Of a stretch of 8,136 bases of DNA, positions 1 to 7,347 are shown piece after piece (position 1 is the stretch's first letter; the number at the start of each line of letters is the position of its first letter). Made by a program: the position numbers and the translations under genes. Origin of the DNA: an uncultured Bacteroidales bacterium (GTDB lineage: Bacteria; Bacteroidota; Bacteroidia; Bacteroidales; Muribaculaceae). The stretch spans positions 1 through 8,136 of the forward strand of contig USHH01000094.1 of NCBI GenBank assembly GCA_900554345.1, given 5' to 3'. Below the pieces are notes generated by a model. It did not search any database and was not told the DNA's origin. It saw only the letters and a program-made list of their open reading frames with translations.

Positions 1-303
1 GACAGGCCACGCCAGCGCGTTGACCGAGAGGGGGGAAAGGAAGCCCTGACCGACTATGAATTTACCGGTGTGGCCGACGGACACAGCCGCATCCTCTTCC
101 ATCCGCTCACGGGGCGCACACATCAGCTGCGCGTGCATGCCGCCTCGGCGATGGGGCTCGGGATGCCGATTGCCGGCGACCGCCTCTACGGCCTGAACAA
201 GGGCAACGGTCATGAGAGGCTGCACCTGCACGCCCGCACGCTGGAATTCACATTCCCGATCGACGGCAGGCACTACCGTTTCGACTCCCCTCCTACGTTC
301 TGA
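1..303 (+). CDS. RluA-family pseudouridine synthase, C-terminal fragment (5' end outside window)
   Basis: The frame is open from base 1 to the TGA at 301-303, leaving the last 100 residues of a longer protein. The family isomerises specific uridines in rRNA or tRNA to pseudouridine in the cytoplasm. The conserved late block of the RluA/RluC/RluD family is visible: FHPLTGRTHQLRVHAA, then MPIAGDRLYG, then RLHLHARTLEF and a final FPIDG strand pair. The start of the fragment (DRPRQRVD, then GKEALTDYEF) is the family segment just before that block. The catalytic aspartate motif (HRLDxxTSG) lies upstream of the window and cannot be checked. The exact target (23S rRNA or tRNA position) cannot be assigned from this end, so no symbol is given. 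A GTG at 70 is an internal valine, not a start. The gene converges on the GH92 gene. Confidence 0.93.
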   Translation, partial: DRPRQRVDREGGKEALTDYEFTGVADGHSRILFHPLTGRTHQLRVHAASAMGLGMPIAGDRLYGLNKGNGHERLHLHARTLEFTFPIDGRHYRFDSPPTF

Positions 304-309
304 ACCGCC

Positions 310-2592
310 TTATTTATCCGGCCCCATCTCAAGCACCAGGCGTCCGCCAGCCGTGATGTCGCTGAAAGGTATCCTCATTTTTTCGAGTGGCTTGCCGTTG
401 AGCGTGGCCTTGCGGATATAGCGGTTTGTGTCGGAATTGGCCGGGGCCTCGATCACGAACTCTTTTCCGGAATAATAACGCGGGTCGAGCTTCAGCGTGA
501 TCTTATTGAAGAGCGGAGATGTAAGGTCGAGCTCCGAGCCGTCGGTCACGCCGCCGTCCATCTCGAAGAGACCCATCGCCGACATCACGAACCATGCGCC
601 CATCTGCCCCTCGTCCTCGTCGCCTTCCCAGCCGCTGTAGGGAGTGTCGCCGTAGAAACGGTCGAGAATCTCGCGGGTGTATCGCTGGCAGAGCTCCGGA
701 TGGCCGAGATAATTGAATATGAAGGCCGCGTTCATGTTCACCTCGTTGCCCTGATTGACATAGAACTCCGCCGACTGCCCCATGGTGCGGTCGAACACAT
801 GGGCCGCGAAATTATGCCTGCGCGACTTCTCAAAACCCTCCGTGAGGCGGTGCAATGCCTCATCGCGCCCTATCAGGTCGAGGAGGCCGTCGATGTCGTG
901 GGGCACATACCAGGAATACTGCCAGGAATTACCCTCGATGAACCCCTTGTTGGAGAAGACGTCGAATTCAGGGTCCCAGCGGCCGAGGCTGTCGCGCCGG
1001 CAGACGTATCTCAGATCCGGATGATATACGTTCTTATAGTTCATCGAGCGGCGGAAGAGCCGGTCGGCGTCATCCTGCCTGCCGAGGGCCTTTGCCAACT
1101 GCGAGGCGCAGAAATCATCATAGGCGTAGTCGAGGGTCTTCGACACGACATCGACCTCCGAAGGCATGTATCCAAAGCGTTCATAACTGCCGAGATTGAT
1201 CTGCCCGCAGGTGCCTCCGGCCGGATGCGCCCCCCCTTCCGTGGTGGCCATCTTCCTGACGGCCTCGTAGATCTCCTCGCCGTCACCGCGTATCCCCTTC
1301 ATGTATGCGGCCACCATGAGCGCTATCTCATGCGAGCCCTCCATAATGCCCGAATACTCGATTCCGGCGGGTCCTTTGGAAGTCCACCCGGTGTGGCGGT
1401 ACATCTCCAGCTGGGTGGTGACCCAGTTGTCGATGATCTCCGGCGCCGCAAGCGACCACAGTCCGTTGAGGTTCCAGTAGGAATTCCAGAATGCGTCTCC
1501 TCCATAGACCGACTGTCCGCGCTCGAGCCGGCGCACGTTCTCGGCCGCATCGCGATAGCTGCCGTCGGCATCGTTCCAGGTCTGCTTGCCGGCATAAGCA
1601 CGATACATATTGGTGTAGAACTTCCGGCGGTCGCTCTCCTTGCCGCCTTCCACTCTGACGCGCCCCAGCAGCTCATTCCATTCGGCACGCGCATCGGCCA
1701 CACAGCGGTCGAAATCCCAGCCGTAAGGCCGGATAAGCTCCTCCTCGAGGTTATATCGCGCCCCCTCGGGGCTCACCAGCGAGAGGCCGGTCTGGACCTC
1801 TATCACGTCGCCCTCCGCAGTGTCGTAGGTCACGTAAGCGCCCACGCTTCCGCTGCCGGCGATTTCCGTCGTGTCGTTGACGACCACATCGCCATGCCAG
1901 CCATTGAAGGACTTGAACGGGCGGCTGAACCGGATTGAGAAGAAAAGCTTCCAGTCGTTCCAGCTGCTCCAGGGGCCTGACACACAGTCGGCATACCCCT
2001 CCACGCGGTCGGGGCCTGCGCAGACTATCCTGGCGTCATTCACACGAAAGCCGTAGTCCCACTCCGTCGGGAAGAGGAGATTGATCAGAATGCGCGAGTC
2101 GCTGCATTCCGGAAAAGTGTATTGCTGAAAACTGCACCTGGTGGTGGCGGTCATCGCGGCCTTCACCTTATGGTCGTAGAGCTCCACCTCGTAATATCCG
2201 GGGAAGGCCTTTTCGGTTTCCTTGAGTATACGCGAGTGATAGCCGGCGTTGGCACCCTTGTAGGGGGAATCGGGGCCGGGATTCATGATGGTGAGGTCGG
2301 CGGTGGCGGGCATCATCTGCAGGCCTCCCATGGTCCATGCATGGATATGCGAGAAGCCGGAGACGGAACTGATGGCGTATTCATATCCGCCCATCCACTT
2401 GTCGCCCTGGTTGTCGGGGCCTATCTGCACCATCCCCATCGGACGCTGCGCGTAAGGGCCGAGCATCCAGCGGGAGTTGGATGTGCCCGTGAAGCAGTCT
2501 ACCATATCCACGGGCTCTTCCGCCGCGGCGGCCGACGCCAGCCCGCAGGCTCCGAGCAATATCAGAGCCATATATTTCATCGGTTTCATCAT
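310..2592 (-). CDS. Secreted GH92-family alpha-mannosidase
   Basis: This 760-residue protein has the length and motifs of glycoside hydrolase family 92, calcium-dependent inverting exo-alpha-mannosidases that trim mannose from N-glycans, yeast mannan or related glycans. The N-terminal signal peptide sends it out of the cytoplasm. The N-terminal beta domain holds PMGMVQIGPD (51-60) and GYEYAISSVSGFSHIH (69-84). The (alpha/alpha)6 catalytic domain has MEGSHEIALM (417-426), FIEGNSWQYSWYVPHD (551-566) with the presumed acid Glu553, and GDEDEGQMGAW (657-667) with Asp658 and Asp660 as the presumed base pair. GNEVNMN at 615-621 replaces the GNEPSHH-type motif of many alpha-1,2-acting members, so linkage is open. 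The start at 2592 is an ATG-ATG pair; either could be used. The gene begins 36 bp after the stop of the 634-residue partner gene on the same strand. No TAnnTTTG promoter is visible in that gap, so cotranscription is possible. No SusC/SusD genes are present in the window. Confidence 0.93.
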   Translation of the reverse strand: MMKPMKYMALILLGACGLASAAAAEEPVDMVDCFTGTSNSRWMLGPYAQRPMGMVQIGPDNQGDKWMGGYEYAISSVSGFSHIHAWTMGGLQMMPATADLTIMNPGPDSPYKGANAGYHSRILKETEKAFPGYYEVELYDHKVKAAMTATTRCSFQQYTFPECSDSRILINLLFPTEWDYGFRVNDARIVCAGPDRVEGYADCVSGPWSSWNDWKLFFSIRFSRPFKSFNGWHGDVVVNDTTEIAGSGSVGAYVTYDTAEGDVIEVQTGLSLVSPEGARYNLEEELIRPYGWDFDRCVADARAEWNELLGRVRVEGGKESDRRKFYTNMYRAYAGKQTWNDADGSYRDAAENVRRLERGQSVYGGDAFWNSYWNLNGLWSLAAPEIIDNWVTTQLEMYRHTGWTSKGPAGIEYSGIMEGSHEIALMVAAYMKGIRGDGEEIYEAVRKMATTEGGAHPAGGTCGQINLGSYERFGYMPSEVDVVSKTLDYAYDDFCASQLAKALGRQDDADRLFRRSMNYKNVYHPDLRYVCRRDSLGRWDPEFDVFSNKGFIEGNSWQYSWYVPHDIDGLLDLIGRDEALHRLTEGFEKSRRHNFAAHVFDRTMGQSAEFYVNQGNEVNMNAAFIFNYLGHPELCQRYTREILDRFYGDTPYSGWEGDEDEGQMGAWFVMSAMGLFEMDGGVTDGSELDLTSPLFNKITLKLDPRYYSGKEFVIEAPANSDTNRYIRKATLNGKPLEKMRIPFSDITAGGRLVLEMGPDK
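2521..2592 (-). other. Signal peptide of the GH92 mannosidase
   Basis: Residues 1-24 form a short basic N-region (Lys3, Lys6), a hydrophobic core YMALILLGACGLAS, and an Ala-rich end followed by Glu-Glu. A signal peptidase I cut after the AAAA run (about residue 24) fits well. Cys16 in LGAC gives a weak lipobox-like match, but only nine residues separate it from Lys6, and no acidic residues follow it as in Bacteroidota surface-lipoprotein export signals. I favour a soluble periplasmic or secreted enzyme over a lipoprotein. Confidence 0.72.
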
Positions 2593-2628
2593 TTCGTCAA
2601 TGTCATGTTCAGAATAATCGGGCTACTG

Positions 2629-4533
2629 TCACTCCTCAGCGAGAAGGTAGCCGTTGCTGCGGCATATCTCGGTGAAAGTGTCGACGAATTTCTGCGGCAC
2701 GAGTATCATGCCGTTCTCACCCAGGAAGCATTCCTTGCGGATCTGCGGCTCGCCGGCAATGAATGAGACAAGGCCCGGGATGTCGGGCTTGATCTTTATG
2801 ATGCGGTATTCTCCCTTGACAGGCTCTGAGCAGCAGCTCCTTTTGATGGCCTCGTCGACGGCAGCCTTGAGATTGGGATAGCGCGGGAGGTCGATTATAT
2901 TTCCGAGGCTCGAGAGGGTCAGCTCGGCCGCTTTCCGGCAGGAAGCGTTCATGAGCATGGTGCGTGGCGTGATCCGGAAGCGACGGTCGCCGATAGGCTC
3001 TGTGATCTGCTTCAGATACGACAGATACGGGCATTTGTCCTTCAACACCGTGATGATGCCGTTTCTGTCGTCGATCTCCAGCATTCTGTCGAGGTCCATG
3101 ACCGGCGACACATACCTCTTCTCAAGCCCGAAGGCATACTTTCCCAATGCGTTGACCTTTACATAGCGCATGGCTTCGAGCGGATCGTCGGGATTATCCA
3201 GCTGCGCCCTGTCGACAGCGATATCCACCATGCCCAGTGCGCACAGGAACTTTATCCAGTGCACGATGAAGGGGAACGTCACCTCGCCAAACCAGTCGAT
3301 GGAGAAAGAGCGGGAGCTCAATTTGCCGTCATCGGATTTCCTCTTGAGGGTGTGGGCAGACAGTGAGCCCGGACTGAAGAGCGGCATATAGAACACCTTG
3401 TCGTAGCCGGGCAAGACATGGCAGAGATAGCGGAGCCTCAGGTTATGGAGCGACATCCATCCCTTTGTGGCCGGCATCAGCAGCAATGTCGTCAGCTTTA
3501 TGATGTCGGGAACATTGTCATTGACGGCCCAGGTCTTGGAGAAGCCCTTGAAAGCCGGCAGGAATATGTCGAAGACCACGCCCGAGATCATGCGGGGAAT
3601 GTTCTCGAAAACCGCCCGCGCGAAATCGGCTGTCTTGATACACGAGCCGGCTTTCCTGTCGATCAGGGAATAAGCGACGGTGAGCATCTCCACCCTGTCG
3701 ACCGGATACCCGATATCAGAGGGGAGGAACCCCGGGGTCTCGAAATTCTTCTTTATGGCCTTGAGCCTGGCCGGCGTCAGCGTGTCGGCGCCCTGCGCCA
3801 TGCCCTTATTCATTAAGTCGAGAGCTGTCAGATAGGCGAGGTCGACGGGGATATTCCCCTCGAAACTCTCAACCGCCAGATTGGCGCCTGCCGGAAGCAC
3901 CGACATCACGGATGGGTCGACAGCCTCGGGCTTGATGAAGAGCTGCGCGAGCTGGCGGCGCGTGGCGGGATAGAGCGACAATTGCGTCATGCGTGGGACG
4001 TCTTTATCGCCGGGGTTGCCGAGCACGCGCGGATCCACGACCCTCAGGGGATTGAAGAGACATTCCGTCAGTCCCGGCACATTGGGCGTCAGGGGGGCGC
4101 TGACCTTCACCTCTCTGCCGAAAATGGCATGGAGCGTGGCTGAATCCACCGTAGCCATATCGAGGATCTTTCTCCACCCCTTTGTCATGGTCTCGTCGCG
4201 GCAGACCGTGTAGTAGAGGTTCTCCAGATCGGAGGCGTAGGAGGCGTATATGCGGAGCATGCTGTCTTTAAGCGACTTAACCTTCCGCTTGGGGTTTGTC
4301 TGCTGCATGAGGTCAGCGCATATCTTGGAGTCGGACTCCGGGGTGAAGACAAGTTCCTTGTTCTCGAAATATGGTGTCAGCGGAGAGATCAGCATTATCA
4401 GATCCTCCCTGGCGATGTTTTCGATTGCTAAAAACAGTTTCTCGGGCCTCACCTGCGGGAGATTGAGCTCGAGTTTTTCTTTCTTGTCCTCACGGAAGAC
4501 AGACCTGAGGCGTGGCAGTCGTAATAGCTTCAT
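2629..4533 (-). CDS. Uncharacterised SNF2-partner protein; C-terminus resembles the XPB/Ssl2-N-like helicase-associated domain
   Basis: I do not recognise this 634-residue protein as a named family. It has no signal peptide or membrane segment and is probably cytoplasmic. The first 23 residues are basic. Residues about 30-400 look mainly alpha-helical. Residues about 408-470 have a winged-helix-like layout: hydrophobic helices WFGEVTFPFIVHWIKFLCALG, trimmed here to 414-434, then a strand pair ending in YVKVNALGKYAFGL. Residues about 484-634 follow the order seen in helicase-associated proteins related to the N-terminal domain of XPB/Ssl2 (PF13625-type): a strand with NGIITVL, a helix, DRRFRITPRTM, two helices, EYRIIKIK, and a final helix ending in RSNGYLLAEE. 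That match is by eye only. There are no clustered Cys/His pairs for zinc and no nuclease or ATPase motif. The start codon overlaps the stop of the SNF2 gene as ATGA, which supports both this start and a shared function with the ATPase. Confidence 0.85.
   Translation of the reverse strand: MKLLRLPRLRSVFREDKKEKLELNLPQVRPEKLFLAIENIAREDLIMLISPLTPYFENKELVFTPESDSKICADLMQQTNPKRKVKSLKDSMLRIYASYASDLENLYYTVCRDETMTKGWRKILDMATVDSATLHAIFGREVKVSAPLTPNVPGLTECLFNPLRVVDPRVLGNPGDKDVPRMTQLSLYPATRRQLAQLFIKPEAVDPSVMSVLPAGANLAVESFEGNIPVDLAYLTALDLMNKGMAQGADTLTPARLKAIKKNFETPGFLPSDIGYPVDRVEMLTVAYSLIDRKAGSCIKTADFARAVFENIPRMISGVVFDIFLPAFKGFSKTWAVNDNVPDIIKLTTLLLMPATKGWMSLHNLRLRYLCHVLPGYDKVFYMPLFSPGSLSAHTLKRKSDDGKLSSRSFSIDWFGEVTFPFIVHWIKFLCALGMVDIAVDRAQLDNPDDPLEAMRYVKVNALGKYAFGLEKRYVSPVMDLDRMLEIDDRNGIITVLKDKCPYLSYLKQITEPIGDRRFRITPRTMLMNASCRKAAELTLSSLGNIIDLPRYPNLKAAVDEAIKRSCCSEPVKGEYRIIKIKPDIPGLVSFIAGEPQIRKECFLGENGMILVPQKFVDTFTEICRSNGYLLAEE
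4530..4533 (-). other. ATGA stop/start overlap coupling SNF2 and partner genes
   Basis: On the minus strand the TGA of the SNF2 gene (4532-4530) and the ATG of the partner gene (4533-4531) share bases as ATGA. This arrangement usually means termination-reinitiation, so partner synthesis would depend on translation of the ATPase. It also shows that both lie on one transcript. Confidence 0.9.
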
Positions 4534-7331
4534 GACAGTATGAAATCAATATCTTTCTCGCTGAGAAGTTTGGAATAAGAAGTGTCGGCGCTGATGAGCT
4601 CGTTGAAGAGCTCGGTCTTCTGCTGCTGGAGCTGCAGGATCTTCTCCTCGATGGTGCCGACGGTGATAAGGGAGAAGGACATGACGGTCGATTTCTGACC
4701 GATGCGGTGGAGACGGTTGACAGCCTGCTCCTCTGCGGCCTTGTTCCACCAGGGCTCGAAGATGTAGACGGTGTCGGCGGCGGTGAGATTCAAGCCGACG
4801 CCACCGACCTTGAGGGTCATCAGCAGCACCTTGCATTCGGGGTCTGACTGGAAACGCTCCACCACTTTCCTGCGGGTGCCGGCAGAGGTGGAGCCCGTCA
4901 TGGTCTCACATCCGATGCCGAGCTTCTCGAGACGCTGCATCACGAGCTCGAGGCCGGCGAGGAAGTTGAAGAACACCACCGACTTATGGCCATTGCTCAC
5001 CGACGAGGCCACCGACTGGATGAGCTCCTCGATCTTCGGGGAGGCCACGGCGCCGTCGGTCATGCTTTCAGGCACAGAGGCCAGCCGGCGCAGCTCGCCG
5101 AGGACCTGAAGCACGAGGAATTGCGATTTATGCACTCCATCCCTGGCGATGGCCTCCGAGACCTGACTCCGGAAGCCGAGGCGCCTGTCGTTGTAGACGG
5201 CCTTCTGCTGCGGCGACATCTCGACATAGATGGTCTGGTCGATACGGTCGGGCAGATCCTGAAGCACGTCCTTCTTCAGACGCCGCAAAATGAACGGGAA
5301 GATCTTTCTCCGCAGGGTTTCGGAGGCATCCTTGTCGCCGTTTCGCTGTATGGGATATGTGTAGGCGGTGTTGAAATCCTCGATCGATCCGAACATCGGG
5401 GGATTGAGGAAGCAGAAGAGGGAGTATAGCTCGGTGAGGTTGTTTTCCATCGGCGTGCCGCTGAGGGCATAGCGGTGGTCGGCCTGCAGGGTCTGCACGG
5501 CGACGGTGGTCTGTGCCGCGAAGTTCTTGATGTTCTGCGACTCGTCGAGCACGATTGTGTCGAACTGGATTTTCTTCAGCATCCCGATGTCGTTGCGCGC
5601 CACGGCGTATGTCGTCATCACGACCTGTGCCTTCAGGGCCTCCCTGAGGCTGCGCACCTGGCCATAATAGGTGGAATGGGTGATCTGCGGGGCAAAGCGG
5701 TCGAACTCCTTCTCCCAGTTGAAGAGGAGGCTCCGGGGCATGATGATCAGCGAGGGGCGGTCGGAGCCGGGATAGACCGTGGAGAGCAGAGCGATGGTCT
5801 GGAGGGTCTTGCCGAGACCCATGTCGTCGGCCAGACATCCGCCGAGACCATTGTCGTAGAGGTAGCGCATCCATTTCACGCCTTCCTCCTGATAGGGTCG
5901 CAGCACAGCGTTGACCGAGTGTGACACCTTAGGCTTGTCTTTAAGCCCGTTGAAGCCTTCGAGCACCTCCCTCGAGCGGCTGGCGAAAGGGCCCGCGATC
6001 TTGGCCTGGAGAAACTTCTCCACCTCCGGCACGTCGAAAAGCGTCACCCTTATGCGGCCATCCTTGTCGCGGCGCCTGAAGAGGCGCTGCAGCCTGTGGA
6101 TATAGTCTCCGTCGATGATCGCGTGATTGCCGTCGCTGAGGGTCACGTAGCGCTTTCTGGAATACTGGGCCAGGAAATACGGGAGGGAGAGGTGTTCGTC
6201 GCCGATCTCCACGTCGCCCTCGCCCTCGAGATAATCGATGCCCGAGGAGAACCTGAGGTTGACCTTCGGCATGATGGCCACCACCTTATATTCCTTCAGC
6301 TTCTCGCTGCCCACCAGCCGGAACTCCTCGAGCACCTGCGCCAGATGCCTGAGCAGGAAAGAGGCAGCCGTGGCCTCCGGGATGATATAGAAACGGCCGT
6401 CCCTGTAGATTTCCTTTTTCGCCTGACGGTCGGGGGCGCTGTCGGATATCATGTCGTCGAGCTGCCCCGCGAGTTTCCGGAGGTCGCATCCCTCCACATT
6501 GCGGACCGAGAGGGAGCCGTCGTCGCCGATATGCGCCACTCTTGTAGGCTCCACTCCGGGAGGAAGCTCGTCGTCGGCAGATTCGAGCGATGCGCCCACA
6601 CGCAGGTAGAGTGCCCTGTCGCTGGCCACCTTCTCCAGGAAAATCGTGGGCACCAGACGCTCCACGACCGACGATTGTGCGGGAGCCATGCCGTTGACCA
6701 TAGGAGTCACATTGTCGACATAGGTCAGGAAGATGGTGAGGTATTGCCCGAGATGGTTGCGCCCCACCGGGCCCACCAGTGAGTGTATGCTCCTGAAATT
6801 ATCTCCTACCGGCCTCACCTGATAGACAGTGTCGCCGTGCAGCACGTGTGAGGAGTCGAGGAATATGAAGTCTGTGGTCTTCCCGCCGTCGTCGAAGTTA
6901 AGGCGAAGCTCCGGCGTCAGGGCCGGGACATCGGTGTCGGTGTTTATGTCAAGGGTCAGATATGCGGCGCCGTCGATATACGTCAGCAGCTTACCCCTCG
7001 GACCCTTCACGTCAACCTCGCGCATGAGAATGAAGAGATAAGGGAACTCCCACAAATGACCGTCAGCGGGAGTCGCGCCTATTCCTTCCGGAGCGATGCC
7101 GAAAGGATCCCATGATTTCGACAGACGCTTAAGCTCGAGATAGAGGCGCTGTTCCGACGGCGACAGCGTCGCGCCTGCCGTCTCGCGGGTGACGGCTACG
7201 ACCGGCTTACGGCCATCGATTTTCAGCATGAACCGTGGATTGCGGTCCAGAACGCCACTGTCTTTCCTTTTAATCGGGCTCAGCCCGGCAAGCGAGGATA
7301 CTATGTTGTCGAAATCAGAGTTATTGGGCAT
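4530..7331 (-). CDS. SNF2-family DNA-dependent ATPase (bacterial SNF2 helicase-like)
   Basis: This 933-residue cytoplasmic protein is a complete SF2/SNF2 translocase that should use ATP to move along double-stranded DNA and remodel bound proteins. The ATPase core starts with LRPYQEEGVKWM (477-488). Motif I is ADDMGLGKT (501-509, Lys508), motif Ia is LIIMPRSLLFNWEKEF, motif II is LDESQNIKN (595-603), and motif III is ALSGTPMENN (622-631). The second lobe has VVFFNF (785-790), motif V TLKVGGVGLNLTAAD (839-853) and motif VI QAVNRLHRIGQ (869-879, Arg873 and Arg876). All are intact. Residues about 320-470, with PKVNLRFSSGIDYL and RYVTLSDGNHAII, match the bacterial SNF2-associated region (PF08455 type). 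Residues 1 to about 310 match nothing I know, and no SWIM zinc finger is present. The ATG at 7331 is the only start, since an in-frame TGA lies upstream with no ATG or GTG between. A Bacteroidota-type promoter lies just before it, and the partner gene follows by ATGA overlap. Confidence 0.96.
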   Translation of the reverse strand: MPNNSDFDNIVSSLAGLSPIKRKDSGVLDRNPRFMLKIDGRKPVVAVTRETAGATLSPSEQRLYLELKRLSKSWDPFGIAPEGIGATPADGHLWEFPYLFILMREVDVKGPRGKLLTYIDGAAYLTLDINTDTDVPALTPELRLNFDDGGKTTDFIFLDSSHVLHGDTVYQVRPVGDNFRSIHSLVGPVGRNHLGQYLTIFLTYVDNVTPMVNGMAPAQSSVVERLVPTIFLEKVASDRALYLRVGASLESADDELPPGVEPTRVAHIGDDGSLSVRNVEGCDLRKLAGQLDDMISDSAPDRQAKKEIYRDGRFYIIPEATAASFLLRHLAQVLEEFRLVGSEKLKEYKVVAIMPKVNLRFSSGIDYLEGEGDVEIGDEHLSLPYFLAQYSRKRYVTLSDGNHAIIDGDYIHRLQRLFRRRDKDGRIRVTLFDVPEVEKFLQAKIAGPFASRSREVLEGFNGLKDKPKVSHSVNAVLRPYQEEGVKWMRYLYDNGLGGCLADDMGLGKTLQTIALLSTVYPGSDRPSLIIMPRSLLFNWEKEFDRFAPQITHSTYYGQVRSLREALKAQVVMTTYAVARNDIGMLKKIQFDTIVLDESQNIKNFAAQTTVAVQTLQADHRYALSGTPMENNLTELYSLFCFLNPPMFGSIEDFNTAYTYPIQRNGDKDASETLRRKIFPFILRRLKKDVLQDLPDRIDQTIYVEMSPQQKAVYNDRRLGFRSQVSEAIARDGVHKSQFLVLQVLGELRRLASVPESMTDGAVASPKIEELIQSVASSVSNGHKSVVFFNFLAGLELVMQRLEKLGIGCETMTGSTSAGTRRKVVERFQSDPECKVLLMTLKVGGVGLNLTAADTVYIFEPWWNKAAEEQAVNRLHRIGQKSTVMSFSLITVGTIEEKILQLQQQKTELFNELISADTSYSKLLSEKDIDFILS

Positions 7332-7347
7332 ATCAGTCGGGTTTGTG

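Noticed and set aside
700..1938. 412-codon open frame on the plus strand antisense to the GH92 gene
   Set aside because: GC-rich coding DNA leaves long open antisense frames. The translation has no recognisable motif, and the GH92 reading on the other strand is full length with catalytic motifs.
2545..2547. GH92 protein as a surface lipoprotein with Cys16 as the lipidated residue
   Set aside because: The hydrophobic stretch before LGAC is short and no acidic export signal follows. The Ala-run followed by Glu-Glu is a better signal peptidase I site.
2593..2628. Possible promoter directly before the GH92 gene
   Set aside because: No TAnnTTTG or TTG at suitable spacing on the minus strand in these 36 bases.
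2122..2766. 214-codon plus-strand open frame across the GH92/partner junction
   Set aside because: It covers parts of two well-supported minus-strand genes, has low-complexity Gly/His-rich composition and no promoter or family match.
6096..6782. 228-codon plus-strand open frame antisense to the SNF2 N-terminal region
   Set aside because: Shadow of the SNF2 gene; the sense frame continues into intact helicase motifs and the antisense product resembles nothing.
4530..7331. SNF2 gene as part of a DISARM-like or restriction defence locus
   Set aside because: No methyltransferase, nuclease, PLD or DrmA/B-type gene is present in the window, so a SNF2 ATPase alone does not support the assignment.
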